Below, in pieces: positions 16,704-25,343 of a stretch of 64,000 bases of DNA. Both the position numbers and the translations under genes were made by a program. Origin of the DNA: Streptomyces naganishii JCM 4654. Its GTDB lineage: Bacteria; Actinomycetota; Actinomycetes; Streptomycetales; Streptomycetaceae. The stretch is from positions 165,164-229,163 of the forward strand of contig NZ_BMVF01000013.1 in assembly GCF_014650575.1 (NCBI RefSeq), given 5' to 3'. How positions within the stretch are numbered: the first letter of the stretch is position 1; each line of letters begins with the position of its first letter. Below the pieces are notes generated by a model. The model did not search any database. It saw nothing but the letters and a program-made list of their open reading frames with translations, and was not told where the DNA came from.

Positions 16704-17762
16704 TCACCGCGGCGCCGGCAGCCACCTGCTGAGCCATCCGAAAGCCGCCGGATATTCGGCGGACCAGGTGTTGAAGTTGTGGCCGCCGTCGGCGAGCAGC
16801 AGTGTGCGCACCTGGACGCGCGAGTGCGCGGCGGCGGCCAGGAACCCCTCGATGGCGGAGGGCGGGCTGAGCCGGTCCTGGCGGGAGGTGGCCAGGAAGA
16901 GGCTGACGCGCGCGTGGGTGCCGGCGACGATGTGGGTCGGGCTGTTGGCCCGGCGCAGCGCCGGATCCTGGAGGACGGAGGGGTCCCCGGTCAGCGGGTC
17001 GGGGTCGAGGGCGGCGCCCGCGGCGAAGACCTTCGGGTACTGCAGCGGCAGCTTCGCGGCGCAGAAGCCGCCCGTGGAGTAGCCCATCAGTCCCCAGCCC
17101 GAGGGCGCCGGCAGCGTACGGAACTTGTGCCGCACCAGGTCGGGTACGTCTTCGGCCAGCCAGGTCGCCACCTTGCGCTGCGGCAGGTCGCTGCAGTCGG
17201 TGTCCACACTGCCCGGGTCGACCACCGGCATCACCAGGATGAACGGATGTGCCTTGCCCTGTTTCACCAGGTCCGCGAAGGCCCCCGGCATCCCGCCGTG
17301 CTCCAGCCAGGACTGCGGTGAGCCGGGGACCCCGTGCAGCAGCATCAGCACCGGGAACCGTTGCTTCCGGTAGGCGGCCTGGTCGTACTCGGGCGGCGTC
17401 CACACCAGAACCTGGCCCGACAGCGTGGAGCGCCGGCCGCGGAAGTAGGTGTCCAGGACGCCGCCGCGCGTGCCGTGGCTGAACTTCGCCCGGCTCACCG
17501 GGGGCCCGGGCATCGCCACCGCGTTGGCCCCGTTCGTGCCCAGCAGGTCGTCCCACGACGCGTACAGGCCGTAGCTGTTGTTGATGTAGGTCACCACCAC
17601 GCCGATGGCGGTCAGCTGGCAGACCACGATCATCGCCGCGTGCACCAGCCAGCGCACGGCCCGCGGCCCGCCCACCCGCGACCACACGGCGACGGTGCCC
17701 ACCATCGCGAGGACCATCGCGGCGATCAGTACGAAGAAGAACGGCGCACCGGTCAGAGCCAC
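16704..17762 (-). CDS. Membrane-anchored alpha/beta-hydrolase, esterase D / antigen 85-like
   Basis: 352 residues. Three hydrophobic segments fill the N-terminal ~75 residues, after which an esterase domain (PF00756-like) faces outside: RFPVLMLLHGVPGSPQSW (oxyanion region), GLMGYSTGGFCAA with the nucleophilic Ser in GYSTG, and LADGGHNFNTW holding the probable catalytic His. Similar Streptomyces membrane esterases are annotated as S-formylglutathione hydrolase or mycolyltransferase-like, but the substrate is unknown. The GTG at 17762 is supported by GGAGG 7 nt upstream; an earlier start would add a Pro/Gly-rich tail. Confidence 0.78.
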   Translation of the reverse strand: MALTGAPFFFVLIAAMVLAMVGTVAVWSRVGGPRAVRWLVHAAMIVVCQLTAIGVVVTYINNSYGLYASWDDLLGTNGANAVAMPGPPVSRAKFSHGTRGGVLDTYFRGRRSTLSGQVLVWTPPEYDQAAYRKQRFPVLMLLHGVPGSPQSWLEHGGMPGAFADLVKQGKAHPFILVMPVVDPGSVDTDCSDLPQRKVATWLAEDVPDLVRHKFRTLPAPSGWGLMGYSTGGFCAAKLPLQYPKVFAAGAALDPDPLTGDPSVLQDPALRRANSPTHIVAGTHARVSLFLATSRQDRLSPPSAIEGFLAAAAHSRVQVRTLLLADGGHNFNTWSAEYPAAFGWLSRWLPAPR

Positions 17763-18191
17763 CGACCCACCTCCCCACACCGGCGGGGCGGGCGGACCCC
17801 CCGGCCCGCCGGCCACCGCCCGTCGATCACGGCCAAGACCTTCCGCGGACGACGCCCAGCGACCCCGTCCGCCCTGCTAGACGAACAAGAACGCCTTCAC
17901 GCTCCCGGACAAGGAAAGTCTCACGACGTGATCCGAGGCACGTCACCCCAGCCGGCCGCCGGCCACCGCCCGGTCCGACGCACCGCCCTGGGCGGGGCCG
18001 CCCGGACAGCAACCGCCCGGCACGTGCCGCCGCCGTACCGCGACCCGCCACACGGCACACGGCACACGCCACACGGCACGCGGCACGCCGCGCGGTCCGG
18101 GGACACCGGGACGATACGGGAGCATTTCCCGTTTGCCCCGTCGGCGCGACACCCGTACCCGGTCCCGGCCCGCCGTACAGGCGGAGTCAGG
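17763..18191. other. 429-bp gap without a gene
   Basis: No frame here has convincing codon bias plus a ribosome binding site. It holds an inverted repeat GACGTG-8 nt-CACGTC (17925-17944) and the heptamer repeats at 18049-18090. The esterase promoter is presumably in the left part. Confidence 0.6.
18049..18090. repeat. Six tandem 7-bp repeats
   Basis: Six consecutive heptamers: CACACGG, CACACGG, CACACGC, CACACGG, CACGCGG, CACGCCG. They lie 100 bp beyond the stop of the GH6 gene. A simple-sequence tract likely prone to slippage. Confidence 0.85.
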
Positions 18192-19451
18192 TCAAGGCAC
18201 CAGACGCGGGTCGGCGTTGTGTACCAGTTCCAGGGCCTGTTGGGGGAACCACTTGCCGGCCGGGGGGTCCTGGTAGCCGCGTTCGGGGTCGTTCGGGCCC
18301 GGGGTGCCCCGGGTGCACTGGCCGTCCGACTCGCCGGGGATCTTGACCCACAGCTCGGCGTCGGCGAGAGGGTCACCGGTGTCGAGGGTGGGCCGGGCGC
18401 CGGTGCCGCGGCCGGGCGGGTTGCACCAGTCCTGCGGGTCGGAGTAGACGCCGGACGGCGGGGTCCACGGGCCCTGGCCGTTACGGCTGGTGTCGGTGAC
18501 GAAGTGCTTCATGGCGGACGGCGCCGCGTGCACATGCGCGTCGAGCCATGCCTGCGCGTCGTTCACCGCCCACCACTGGTTGGGGCAGTCGGCCGCCGCG
18601 CCGCCGGCCGACACGTAGCTCAGGCAGGACGAGATCAGCTTGCCGTACCAGGCCAGTTCGCTGTCGGAGCGGTAGTTGGAGACGTTGAGGAAGAAGCCCG
18701 TGGCGTCGCCGACGCCGCCGGCGAGCAGGCGGGGCACGATGTCGTTCACGCTGTGCCAGCCACTGTGCCCGGCGTCCAGGTAGACCTTGGTCCCGGCGAG
18801 CGGTTCCAGGGCGTCCACCGCGTAATGGATCTCCGTGTAGCGCTCGGCGGTCCTGCTCCCCCGCGCGTCGTCCTGGCCGCAGTCCGAGGGCAGCAGCGCG
18901 AGTGAGTCCGGCTCCAGGACCACGGTGGCGGGCAGGCTTCCGATGCCCGCGCGTACCGCGTCGATCCACGCCTCGTACTGGGGAGTGTCCGCGGCGCCGC
19001 CGGCCGAGTACTGGGAGCAGTCCCGGCCGGGGATGTCGTAGAGCGCCAGCACCGGCAACGCGTGGTGCCGGGCCGCGTCGACGACCGTCTGGCGCACCGA
19101 CGCCCGTACCTCGTCGGGCGTGCCGCCGCCGTACCACACGGCCTGCGGCGTCGCCGTCATCGCCAGCACGCCGGCCGCGTCCGCGAGCTTCCGGTGCCGT
19201 ACCAGATCCAGGATCTGCCGACCGGCGTCCGGGTTGGCGGGCGGGGTGTAGAGGGCGGTGGGCGGCGACGCGTGCGCGGGCCGCGCCTGTGCGGGGGTGG
19301 CGGTCAGCGCGGTGGCGGCCAGCGCGGCCGCCGCCGCGACGATCGCGAGCGGCCGGCGGCCCGTCAGGGGTCTGCCGGGTGTTCCGGCGCTACTCGTGCT
19401 ACCGGTCCTGTCCGTGCTACCGGTGCTTTTGGTGCGGTCGTTTGCGGTCAT
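18192..19451 (-). CDS. Glycoside hydrolase family 6 cellulase
   Basis: 419 residues. A Ser/Thr-rich N-terminus and a hydrophobic segment ending ATPAQA (about residue 56) form the signal peptide. The GH6 domain fills the rest, with ALYDIPGRDCSQYSAGG (Asp144, the family's catalytic acid region), TVVLEPDSLALLPSDC (Asp182), GTKVYLDAGHSGWHS and GESDGQCTRGTPGPN near the end. There is no carbohydrate-binding module. The compact size fits an endo-acting beta-1,4-glucanase, though a cellobiohydrolase is not excluded. ATG at 19451 has GAGGAG 9 nt upstream. A perfect CebR palindrome lies 64 bp before the start, so cello-oligosaccharides should induce it. Confidence 0.9.
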   Translation of the reverse strand: MTANDRTKSTGSTDRTGSTSSAGTPGRPLTGRRPLAIVAAAAALAATALTATPAQARPAHASPPTALYTPPANPDAGRQILDLVRHRKLADAAGVLAMTATPQAVWYGGGTPDEVRASVRQTVVDAARHHALPVLALYDIPGRDCSQYSAGGAADTPQYEAWIDAVRAGIGSLPATVVLEPDSLALLPSDCGQDDARGSRTAERYTEIHYAVDALEPLAGTKVYLDAGHSGWHSVNDIVPRLLAGGVGDATGFFLNVSNYRSDSELAWYGKLISSCLSYVSAGGAAADCPNQWWAVNDAQAWLDAHVHAAPSAMKHFVTDTSRNGQGPWTPPSGVYSDPQDWCNPPGRGTGARPTLDTGDPLADAELWVKIPGESDGQCTRGTPGPNDPERGYQDPPAGKWFPQQALELVHNADPRLVP

Positions 19452-19514
19452 GCGGGCGGCTCCTCGGATACGTGGGGTGGCCGTGCGCGGTTCGCGGCGG
19501 CCCCGAGAACGCTC

Positions 19515-19528
19515 TGGGAGCGCTCCCA
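19515..19528. promoter_or_regulatory. CebR-type operator
   Basis: TGGGAGCGCTCCCA, a perfect 14-bp palindrome identical to the CebR-binding consensus of Streptomyces cellulose and cellobiose genes. It lies 64 bp upstream of the GH6 start and 124 bp upstream of the divergent isochorismatase gene, which could also be affected. Confidence 0.88.
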
Positions 19529-19651
19529 TGCGCCGCACAAAGGAATTAACCCCTGCGCGGGAGCGACGTCAATCCCCTGAAGGGTGTCGCGTGACCGATG
19601 CGACGGGCGACGGCGAGTTGCCCGGTCCCCGATCAGTGGAACCCTGACCCT

Positions 19652-20188
19652 ATGAGCAAGCCCGCGCTGATCGTCATCGACATGATCAACACCTACGACC
19701 ACAAGGACGCCGAACTGCTGATCCCCTCGGTGGAGCCGGTCGTACCGGTGATCACCGACCTGCTGCGGCGCGCACGGGAGCAGGACGTCCCGGTGATCTA
19801 CGTCAATGACAACTTCGGCGAATGGCGCTCCCACCACGGCGAGCTGCTGGACCACGCGCTGGCGGGGCCGCACGCCCGCCTGGTCGAGCCCATCAAGCCC
19901 GACTCGGACTCCCTGTTCGTGCTCAAGACCCGCCATTCGATCTTCTTCGAGACACCGCTGGAGTACCTGCTGCGCCAGCAGGGCCTCACCCGGCTCGTGC
20001 TGGTGGGGCAGGTGACCGAGCAGTGCGTGCTCTACTCGGCCCTCGACGCCCACATCCGCCACTTCGACGTGGTCGTACCCGAGGACGCGGTCGCGCACAT
20101 CCACGAGGACCTCGCCCGCGCGGCGCTGCGGATGATGGAGCGCAACATGGGTGCCCGCGTGTGCGAAAGCCGTGAACTCTGGGCGTGA
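19652..20188 (+). CDS. Isochorismatase-family cysteine hydrolase
   Basis: 178 residues. The three catalytic residues of the family are visible: Asp10 in ALIVIDMINTY, Lys92 in FVLKTRHSIF and Cys125 in GQVTEQCVLYSA. Members hydrolyse amides or vinyl ethers (nicotinamidase, N-carbamoyl amidohydrolases, isochorismatase). The FGEWRSHHGELL segment that follows the Asp is seen in many uncharacterised actinobacterial members. Substrate unknown. Divergent from the GH6 gene; ATG at 19652 lacks a strong ribosome binding site. Confidence 0.82.
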   Translation: MSKPALIVIDMINTYDHKDAELLIPSVEPVVPVITDLLRRAREQDVPVIYVNDNFGEWRSHHGELLDHALAGPHARLVEPIKPDSDSLFVLKTRHSIFFETPLEYLLRQQGLTRLVLVGQVTEQCVLYSALDAHIRHFDVVVPEDAVAHIHEDLARAALRMMERNMGARVCESRELWA

Positions 20189-20336
20189 CGCGTCGCCGCC
20201 GCTCACCGGGGGTGCGGGATGTGCGGCGTCGCGACCCCGCCCCTCCTCCACAGACGCAGGTCCACGCCAGGTCGCCCCTCGCCGCCCGCAATCGTAGATT
20301 TGTACGGTACTCATGGACCTCGCAGGCGAGGGCAGC

Positions 20337-23300
20337 ATGATCGATTCGAGTGCGCCGATCGTGACCACGTTTCTCGTGTACGTGGCCGCCATGATCGGAA
20401 CGGGTGTCTGGGCGTACACCCGCACTCACACCTTCGCCGACTTCGCCCTCGGCAGCCGCAGGCTCAGCCCCTTCGTCGCCGCGCTGTCCGCGGGGGCCAG
20501 CGACATGTCCGGCTGGCTGTTCCTCGCCCTGCCCGGAGCGGTGTACTCGGCCGGCGTAGGCGCCAGCTGGATCGCGGTCGGCCTGATCGCCGGCACATAC
20601 CTCAACTGGCTGTTCGTCGCCCCCAGGCTGCGCACCTACACCGAGCGGGCCGGGAACGCCGTGAGCCTGTCGGCGTACCTGGAGGAGCGGTTCGAGGACC
20701 GCACCCGCACGCTCAGGATGGTCTCGGCGGTGGTCATCCTGGTGTTCTTCACCGTCTACGTGGCCAGCGGCCTGGTGGCCGGCGGACTGCTGTTCGAACA
20801 CGTATTCAGCATTCCCTTCGGCCTCGGGGTGACCCTGACCGCCGCGGTGATCGTCATCTACTCCGCCCTCGGCGGCTTCCTCGCGGTGAGCACGACACAC
20901 GTGATGCAGGCGATCCTGATGTTCGCCGCCCTGATCGTGCTCCCCGCGGTGGGCATCGGCGCGCTCGGCGGCTTCGGGACCATGACCGGCGCCGTCGACG
21001 CCAGGTCGCCGGACCTGCTGAACATGGGGGCCAGGGTCCACTACCTCAACGGCCAGTGGACCACGGGCGGATCACTCGGCGCCGTGGCCGTCATCTCGCT
21101 GCTGGCGTGGGGGCTCGGCTACTTCGGGCAGCCGCACATCCTGGCCCGCTTCATGGGCATCCGCAGCCCCGAGGCGGTCCCGGCGGCCCGCCGCATCGAG
21201 ACCGGCTGGGTCGTCGTCGTACTCGCCGGCGCCACGCTCGTCGGCCTGGTCGGCATCGCGCGGTCCCGTACGCCGCTGACCGACCCGGAGACCGTCTACA
21301 TCGTGCTGAGCCGGGCCCTGCTCAACCCGTGGCTCGCCGGGGTGCTGCTGATCGCCGTACTGGCCGCCATCATGTCGACCGCCGACAGCCAGCTCTGCGT
21401 GTCCTCCGTCGCCCTCACGGAGGACTTCTACCGCGCCTTCCTCAACCGGCGCGCCCCGGACCGGTCGCTCGTGTGGATCGGCCGCGTCGCCGTCGTCGTG
21501 GTGATCCTGGTGGCCTACGCGATCGCCCTCAAGGGCGGCGGACTGCTCGGCATCGTCGCCTACGCGTGGGCGGGCTTCGGGGCCGCCTTCGGGCCGGTCG
21601 TACTGCTCTCGCTGTACTGGCCGCGCATGACCTGGGCGGGCGCCATCGCCGGCATCCTCTCCGGCGCGGCCACGGTGCTGCTGTGGAAGGAGATCAACCC
21701 CTACCTCGGCCCGCTCCGGTCGGACGTCTACGAGATGGTGCCGGGCGTGCTGGTCGCCACGGCCGCCGCGCTGCTCTTCGGCAGGTTCGTCGGCCGGCCG
21801 CCCAGACGCGCCTTCTGGCGGATGCCGGGAGGCGGGGTGAGCCAGCTGAAACTGACGCCGTTCTTCACCCACGCGCCGGTCGGGATGGCGGTCCTGGACG
21901 CGGACCTGCGCTACGTCTGGGTCAACGAGCGGCTGGACCGCCTGATCCCCCTCGAACAACGGCTGGGGCGGCCGGTGCGGGAGGTGCTGCCCGAGCTGGA
22001 GGCGGAGGCCTTCGAGACCAACATGCGCAGCGTGCTGGCGACCGGCAGACCCGTGATGGACTACGAGTTCCGCGGCCCGAGCTACACCGACCCCGACCGC
22101 AGGCGCGCGTTCTCGGCCTCCTTCTTCGGCATGAAGGACCGCCAGGGGCGGGACGTGGGCGTCTGGTACATGATCATCGACGTGACCGAGCGCTGGTGGG
22201 CCCAGGAGCGGCTGGCCCTGCTCAACAACGCGGGCGCCCGCATCGGCAGCACGCTGGATGTGTCGCGGACCGCGCAGGAACTGGCCGACGAGTGCGTGCC
22301 GGCCCTCGCCGACTTCGTCGCCGTCGACCTGCTGGACACGGTCATCGAGGGCGAGGAGCCGGCCCCGGGCCCGGTCGGCATGTTGCCCGTCCTCCGCCGC
22401 GCGGGGCAGCAGTCCGTGCGCGAGGGCTGCCCGGAGGCGAGCCTGGCCGTGGGGGACACCGTCCGGCGGGCCGCCGCCTCCCCCGTGACCCGCTGCCTGC
22501 TGGAGAGCCGGACCCTGGTGGAGGCGGTGCTGGACCGCTCGGCCAGCGCGTGGGTCACCGAGGACGAGACGCTGGGCGCCTCCATCCTGGAGTTCGGCTT
22601 CCGCTCGCTGATGGTCATTCCGCTGCGGGCGCGCGGGGTCACCCTCGGCGTGGCCACGTTCGCCCGGTCCCAGCGTCCGGGCTTCGCCGAGGACGACGTG
22701 CGTCTGGCCGAGGAGCTCGTCTCCCGCGCGGCGGTGTCCGTCGACAACGCGCGCCGCTTCACGCGCGAGCGATCGGCGGCCCGCTCCATGCAGCGCTATC
22801 TGCTGCCGCAGGAGCTGACCGGGGGCTCCGCGCTGGAGGTGGCGTCGTGGTATCTGCCGGCGGACGCGCCGAGCGGTGTGGGCGGCGACTGGTTCGACGT
22901 GATTCCCCTGTCCGGCGCCCGGGTCGCCCTGGTCGTCGGCGACGTGGTCGGGCACGGCATGCCCGCGGCGGCGACGATGGGGCGCCTGCGCACCGCGGTA
23001 CGCACCCTCGCCGACCTGGACCTGCCCCCGGAGGAACTGCTCGCCCACCTGGACGACATGGTCATCGGGCTCATGGGGGCGCAGGACGGCGGGGGGCCGG
23101 CGGCGCCCGAGGACGGGACCGCGCCCGACACCCTGCTGGGCGCGACCTGCCTGTACGCCGTGTACGACCCGGTCAGCAGGCGGTGCACGCTCGCCCGGGC
23201 CGGCCACCTCCCGCCCGTGGTCGTCAGCCCGGACGGCAATGCCAAGGTCCTGGACCTGCCCGCCGGTCCACCGCTCGGCCTGGGATACCTCCCCTTCGAG

Positions 23301-23915
23301 TCCGCCGAACTCGAACTGGCCGAGGGCAGCCTCATCGCCCTCTACACCGACGGCCTCGTGGAGACCCGGGACCGGGACATCGACCTCGGGCTGTCCCGGC
23401 TGTGCGAGGCGCTGGTGGCGCGCAGGCCGGCGCTGGAGGAGACCGGGCTCCATGTGGTCGACGCCCTGCTGGCCGGTCCGCCGTCCGACGACGCGGCCCT
23501 GCTGCTGGCCCGGACCAACGTCCTGGCCCCCGACCAGGTCGCCTCCTGGGACCTGCCCAGGGACCCCGCCGCCGTCGCGCGCGCCCGCACCCTCGCCGGG
23601 CGGCAGCTGACCGACTGGGGCATGGACGCCCTGACGTTCACCACGGAGCTGATCGTCAGCGAGCTGGTCACCAACGCCATCCGCCATGCGACCGGCCCGG
23701 TCTCCCTGCGCCTGATCCGGGACCGCAACCTGATCTGCGAGGTCGTCGACGGCAGCAGCACCCTGCCGCGGCTTCGTCATGCCCGTACGACGGACGAGGG
23801 CGGGCGAGGGCTGCTGATCGTCGCGCAGCTCGCCCAGCGGTGGGGCACCCGCTTCACGGCGACCGGCAAGATCATCTGGACGGAACAGGCCGTGCCGTCC
23901 GGCCCGGTCCCCTAG
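20337..23915 (+). CDS. SLC5 sodium/solute symporter fused to PAS-GAF-PP2C phosphatase-HATPase
   Basis: 1192 residues. Residues 1-~480 form a PutP/PanF-like symporter with about 13 membrane segments, including GASDMSGWLFLALPG and LAAIMSTADSQLCVSSVALTEDFY, where PutP binds sodium. Then come PAS (~505-620, FFTHAPVGMAVLDADLRYVW), GAF (~625-805), a SpoIIE/RsbU PP2C phosphatase (~818-1060; GGDWFDVIPL, GDVVGHGMPAA, YTDGLVE, PPSDDAALL) and an anti-sigma-type HATPase (~1071-1190; N box ELVTNAIRHATG, G box EGGRGLLIVAQL). The layout parallels CbrA/CrbS, which fuse SLC5 to a histidine kinase, but the output here is partner-switching. Inference: solute uptake or binding controls dephosphorylation of an anti-sigma antagonist. 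ATG 20337 is preferred (GAGG upstream); 20313 is an alternative. Confidence 0.88.
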   Translation: MIDSSAPIVTTFLVYVAAMIGTGVWAYTRTHTFADFALGSRRLSPFVAALSAGASDMSGWLFLALPGAVYSAGVGASWIAVGLIAGTYLNWLFVAPRLRTYTERAGNAVSLSAYLEERFEDRTRTLRMVSAVVILVFFTVYVASGLVAGGLLFEHVFSIPFGLGVTLTAAVIVIYSALGGFLAVSTTHVMQAILMFAALIVLPAVGIGALGGFGTMTGAVDARSPDLLNMGARVHYLNGQWTTGGSLGAVAVISLLAWGLGYFGQPHILARFMGIRSPEAVPAARRIETGWVVVVLAGATLVGLVGIARSRTPLTDPETVYIVLSRALLNPWLAGVLLIAVLAAIMSTADSQLCVSSVALTEDFYRAFLNRRAPDRSLVWIGRVAVVVVILVAYAIALKGGGLLGIVAYAWAGFGAAFGPVVLLSLYWPRMTWAGAIAGILSGAATVLLWKEINPYLGPLRSDVYEMVPGVLVATAAALLFGRFVGRPPRRAFWRMPGGGVSQLKLTPFFTHAPVGMAVLDADLRYVWVNERLDRLIPLEQRLGRPVREVLPELEAEAFETNMRSVLATGRPVMDYEFRGPSYTDPDRRRAFSASFFGMKDRQGRDVGVWYMIIDVTERWWAQERLALLNNAGARIGSTLDVSRTAQELADECVPALADFVAVDLLDTVIEGEEPAPGPVGMLPVLRRAGQQSVREGCPEASLAVGDTVRRAAASPVTRCLLESRTLVEAVLDRSASAWVTEDETLGASILEFGFRSLMVIPLRARGVTLGVATFARSQRPGFAEDDVRLAEELVSRAAVSVDNARRFTRERSAARSMQRYLLPQELTGGSALEVASWYLPADAPSGVGGDWFDVIPLSGARVALVVGDVVGHGMPAAATMGRLRTAVRTLADLDLPPEELLAHLDDMVIGLMGAQDGGGPAAPEDGTAPDTLLGATCLYAVYDPVSRRCTLARAGHLPPVVVSPDGNAKVLDLPAGPPLGLGYLPFESAELELAEGSLIALYTDGLVETRDRDIDLGLSRLCEALVARRPALEETGLHVVDALLAGPPSDDAALLLARTNVLAPDQVASWDLPRDPAAVARARTLAGRQLTDWGMDALTFTTELIVSELVTNAIRHATGPVSLRLIRDRNLICEVVDGSSTLPRLRHARTTDEGGRGLLIVAQLAQRWGTRFTATGKIIWTEQAVPSGPVP

Positions 23916-23975
23916 CGGTACGGCGGGGCCCGCGTCCAGCACGGGCGCCGCCGCGGTGCCCTGTTGCCGCCCGGA

Positions 23976-24191
23976 TTACTGGCGCGGGCGCTCGAAGGTG
24001 AGCAGCAGCCCCTCGACGGCTCCGGGACCGATGCGGCCCTTGACGTCCGCCGAGGTGATGGCCTTGAGGCCCCAGCCGTCCTCGGCGTGCTTGTTCAGGA
24101 CCTTCTCCAGCTTGTCGCTGTCCAGCGCGTCGCCGATGAGCGACTCCCGGAAGCTGACCACCTTGTACTCGTAGGCGTACGGACCGCTCAT
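23976..24191 (-). CDS. DUF4177 small protein
   Basis: 71 residues: starts MSGPYAYEYKVVSFRES and continues LEKVLNKHAEDGWGLKAITS, the pattern of DUF4177, a small alpha/beta domain of unknown function. No export signal or catalytic residues are seen. ATG at 24191 has AGGAG 9-10 nt upstream. It sits between two unrelated genes on its own. Confidence 0.8.
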   Translation of the reverse strand: MSGPYAYEYKVVSFRESLIGDALDSDKLEKVLNKHAEDGWGLKAITSADVKGRIGPGAVEGLLLTFERPRQ

Positions 24192-24256
24192 GACTGCGCT
24201 TCTCCTAGGAACTCGAACCGACCCCGCCGGACGGTGATGCCGACCTGGGCAGTCAA

Positions 24257-25213
24257 TCACCTCCGGGCCGTACCCGTGACGGCTTTCAGCGGCAGCCGCT
24301 CGGCCAAGTGCCGGGCGGCTCGCGGGAGATGGCGTGGTCCGGGTGGGGCGAATTCGGCGCAGAGGGACAGGAAGGCCTCGAAGTCTCCCGATGCGTGAGC
24401 GCGGATCGCCTCGGTGAAGCACCGGGCCCGGGCGGCCAGCGGGTGAGGTTCGTGTCCGGGTGGATGCGACGGCAGGGCGGCGGTCACGCGTCCGAGCACC
24501 TCGGGGGCGAGCCTGCTCACGATGGCGAGGACCTGGTCCGTCAGCTCCCATCTGGCGTCGTCCCCGAGGGGGTCGGGTGCGCTGAGGTACTCGAGGTCCG
24601 GGTAGGGCCAGAAGCGGCGGTCGGAGGTGGCGATGAGGTTCAGCAACTGCGCCAGGACGACCGGGCTCTCCTCGTGCCGCCCCGCTCCGGCCCGTACGCG
24701 CGTGGCGTTGCAGGCGAGGTGGATGCGCCGGCCCTCCACCGGGTATCCCCAGGCGTCCCGCAAGTCCCGGCACCGGTCGATGGCCTCGAACATGGAGGAG
24801 ACGGCCGCGTCGGGCCTGTCCGACTTGAAGTGGACGAATCCCTCGCCCGCGCACAGGAACGAGTCCGACAGCACGAACGCTTCTTCACCGATGTCCGCCC
24901 GTGTCAGCGTCGCCCTGGCCCGGGCGATCAGGGTCGCGCCGGCGTGGATCCGACCTGCCCGGCACAGCGCGAGACCCCGCTCACGTGTCTCGGTGATCGA
25001 CTCCAGCAGGCGGGCCTCCCCCACGGTGAGGTCGCGGGTGATCCTCTCGCTGTAGACCGCCGCGATCCCGGCTTCGGCGCCCGTTCCCGCCACGGCCGGG
25101 TACGCGAGTGCGCGGGCCAGCGCCTCGATGGCCGCCTGGAGCGGGCCGGACCGCGGCGGGGCCGCGGACATGAGCCGAACGGGTGAGCCGTGGGCGCGGG
25201 GGCCGCGGGTCAC
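24257..25213 (-). CDS. Helical-repeat protein of unknown function, divergent from RiPP-like genes
   Basis: 318 residues, no family recognised. It is rich in Ala, Leu, Arg and Glu and appears all-helical, with pairs resembling TPR helices (LALCRAGRIHAGATLIARAR, GEGFVHFKSDRPDAAVSSMF). No membrane segment, signal peptide, DNA-binding motif or catalytic signature is evident. The GTG at 25213 follows GGAG at 9 nt; an ATG at 25171 has no ribosome binding site. It shares a 130-bp divergent promoter region with the small Cys-rich protein gene. By position it could be a regulator, chaperone or immunity factor of that locus; this is inference. Confidence 0.55.
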   Translation of the reverse strand: MTRGPRAHGSPVRLMSAAPPRSGPLQAAIEALARALAYPAVAGTGAEAGIAAVYSERITRDLTVGEARLLESITETRERGLALCRAGRIHAGATLIARARATLTRADIGEEAFVLSDSFLCAGEGFVHFKSDRPDAAVSSMFEAIDRCRDLRDAWGYPVEGRRIHLACNATRVRAGAGRHEESPVVLAQLLNLIATSDRRFWPYPDLEYLSAPDPLGDDARWELTDQVLAIVSRLAPEVLGRVTAALPSHPPGHEPHPLAARARCFTEAIRAHASGDFEAFLSLCAEFAPPGPRHLPRAARHLAERLPLKAVTGTARR

Positions 25214-25263
25214 GTCCGCGTCTCCGGGGACGGCCCGAGCTGCGGCGCGGCTGAGCGAGTCAT

Positions 25264-25308
25264 GGACAAAAGGTAGCGAATGTATCGATCATGTGGTTCC
25301 GTTTGTCC
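25264..25308. promoter_or_regulatory. Spaced inverted repeat in the divergent RiPP-locus promoter region
   Basis: GGACAAA (25264-25270) and TTTGTCC (25302-25308) form a perfect 7-bp inverted repeat with a 31-nt spacer, in an AT-richer gap between divergent genes starting at 25213 and 25344. The spacer holds ATCGAT. It could bring together a dimeric regulator, but chance is possible. Confidence 0.35.
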
Positions 25309-25343
25309 CGTTCCATCCAGATATGCCAGAGGAGGTTTTGACT

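Noticed and set aside
18049..18090. Possible CRISPR or iteron array
   Set aside because: Seven-base units without spacers; too short for a CRISPR repeat and no replication gene nearby.
20219..24001. 1260-codon frame parallel to the symporter-phosphatase gene
   Set aside because: Arg/Gly/Pro-rich +1 shadow of the real gene; no recognisable domain.
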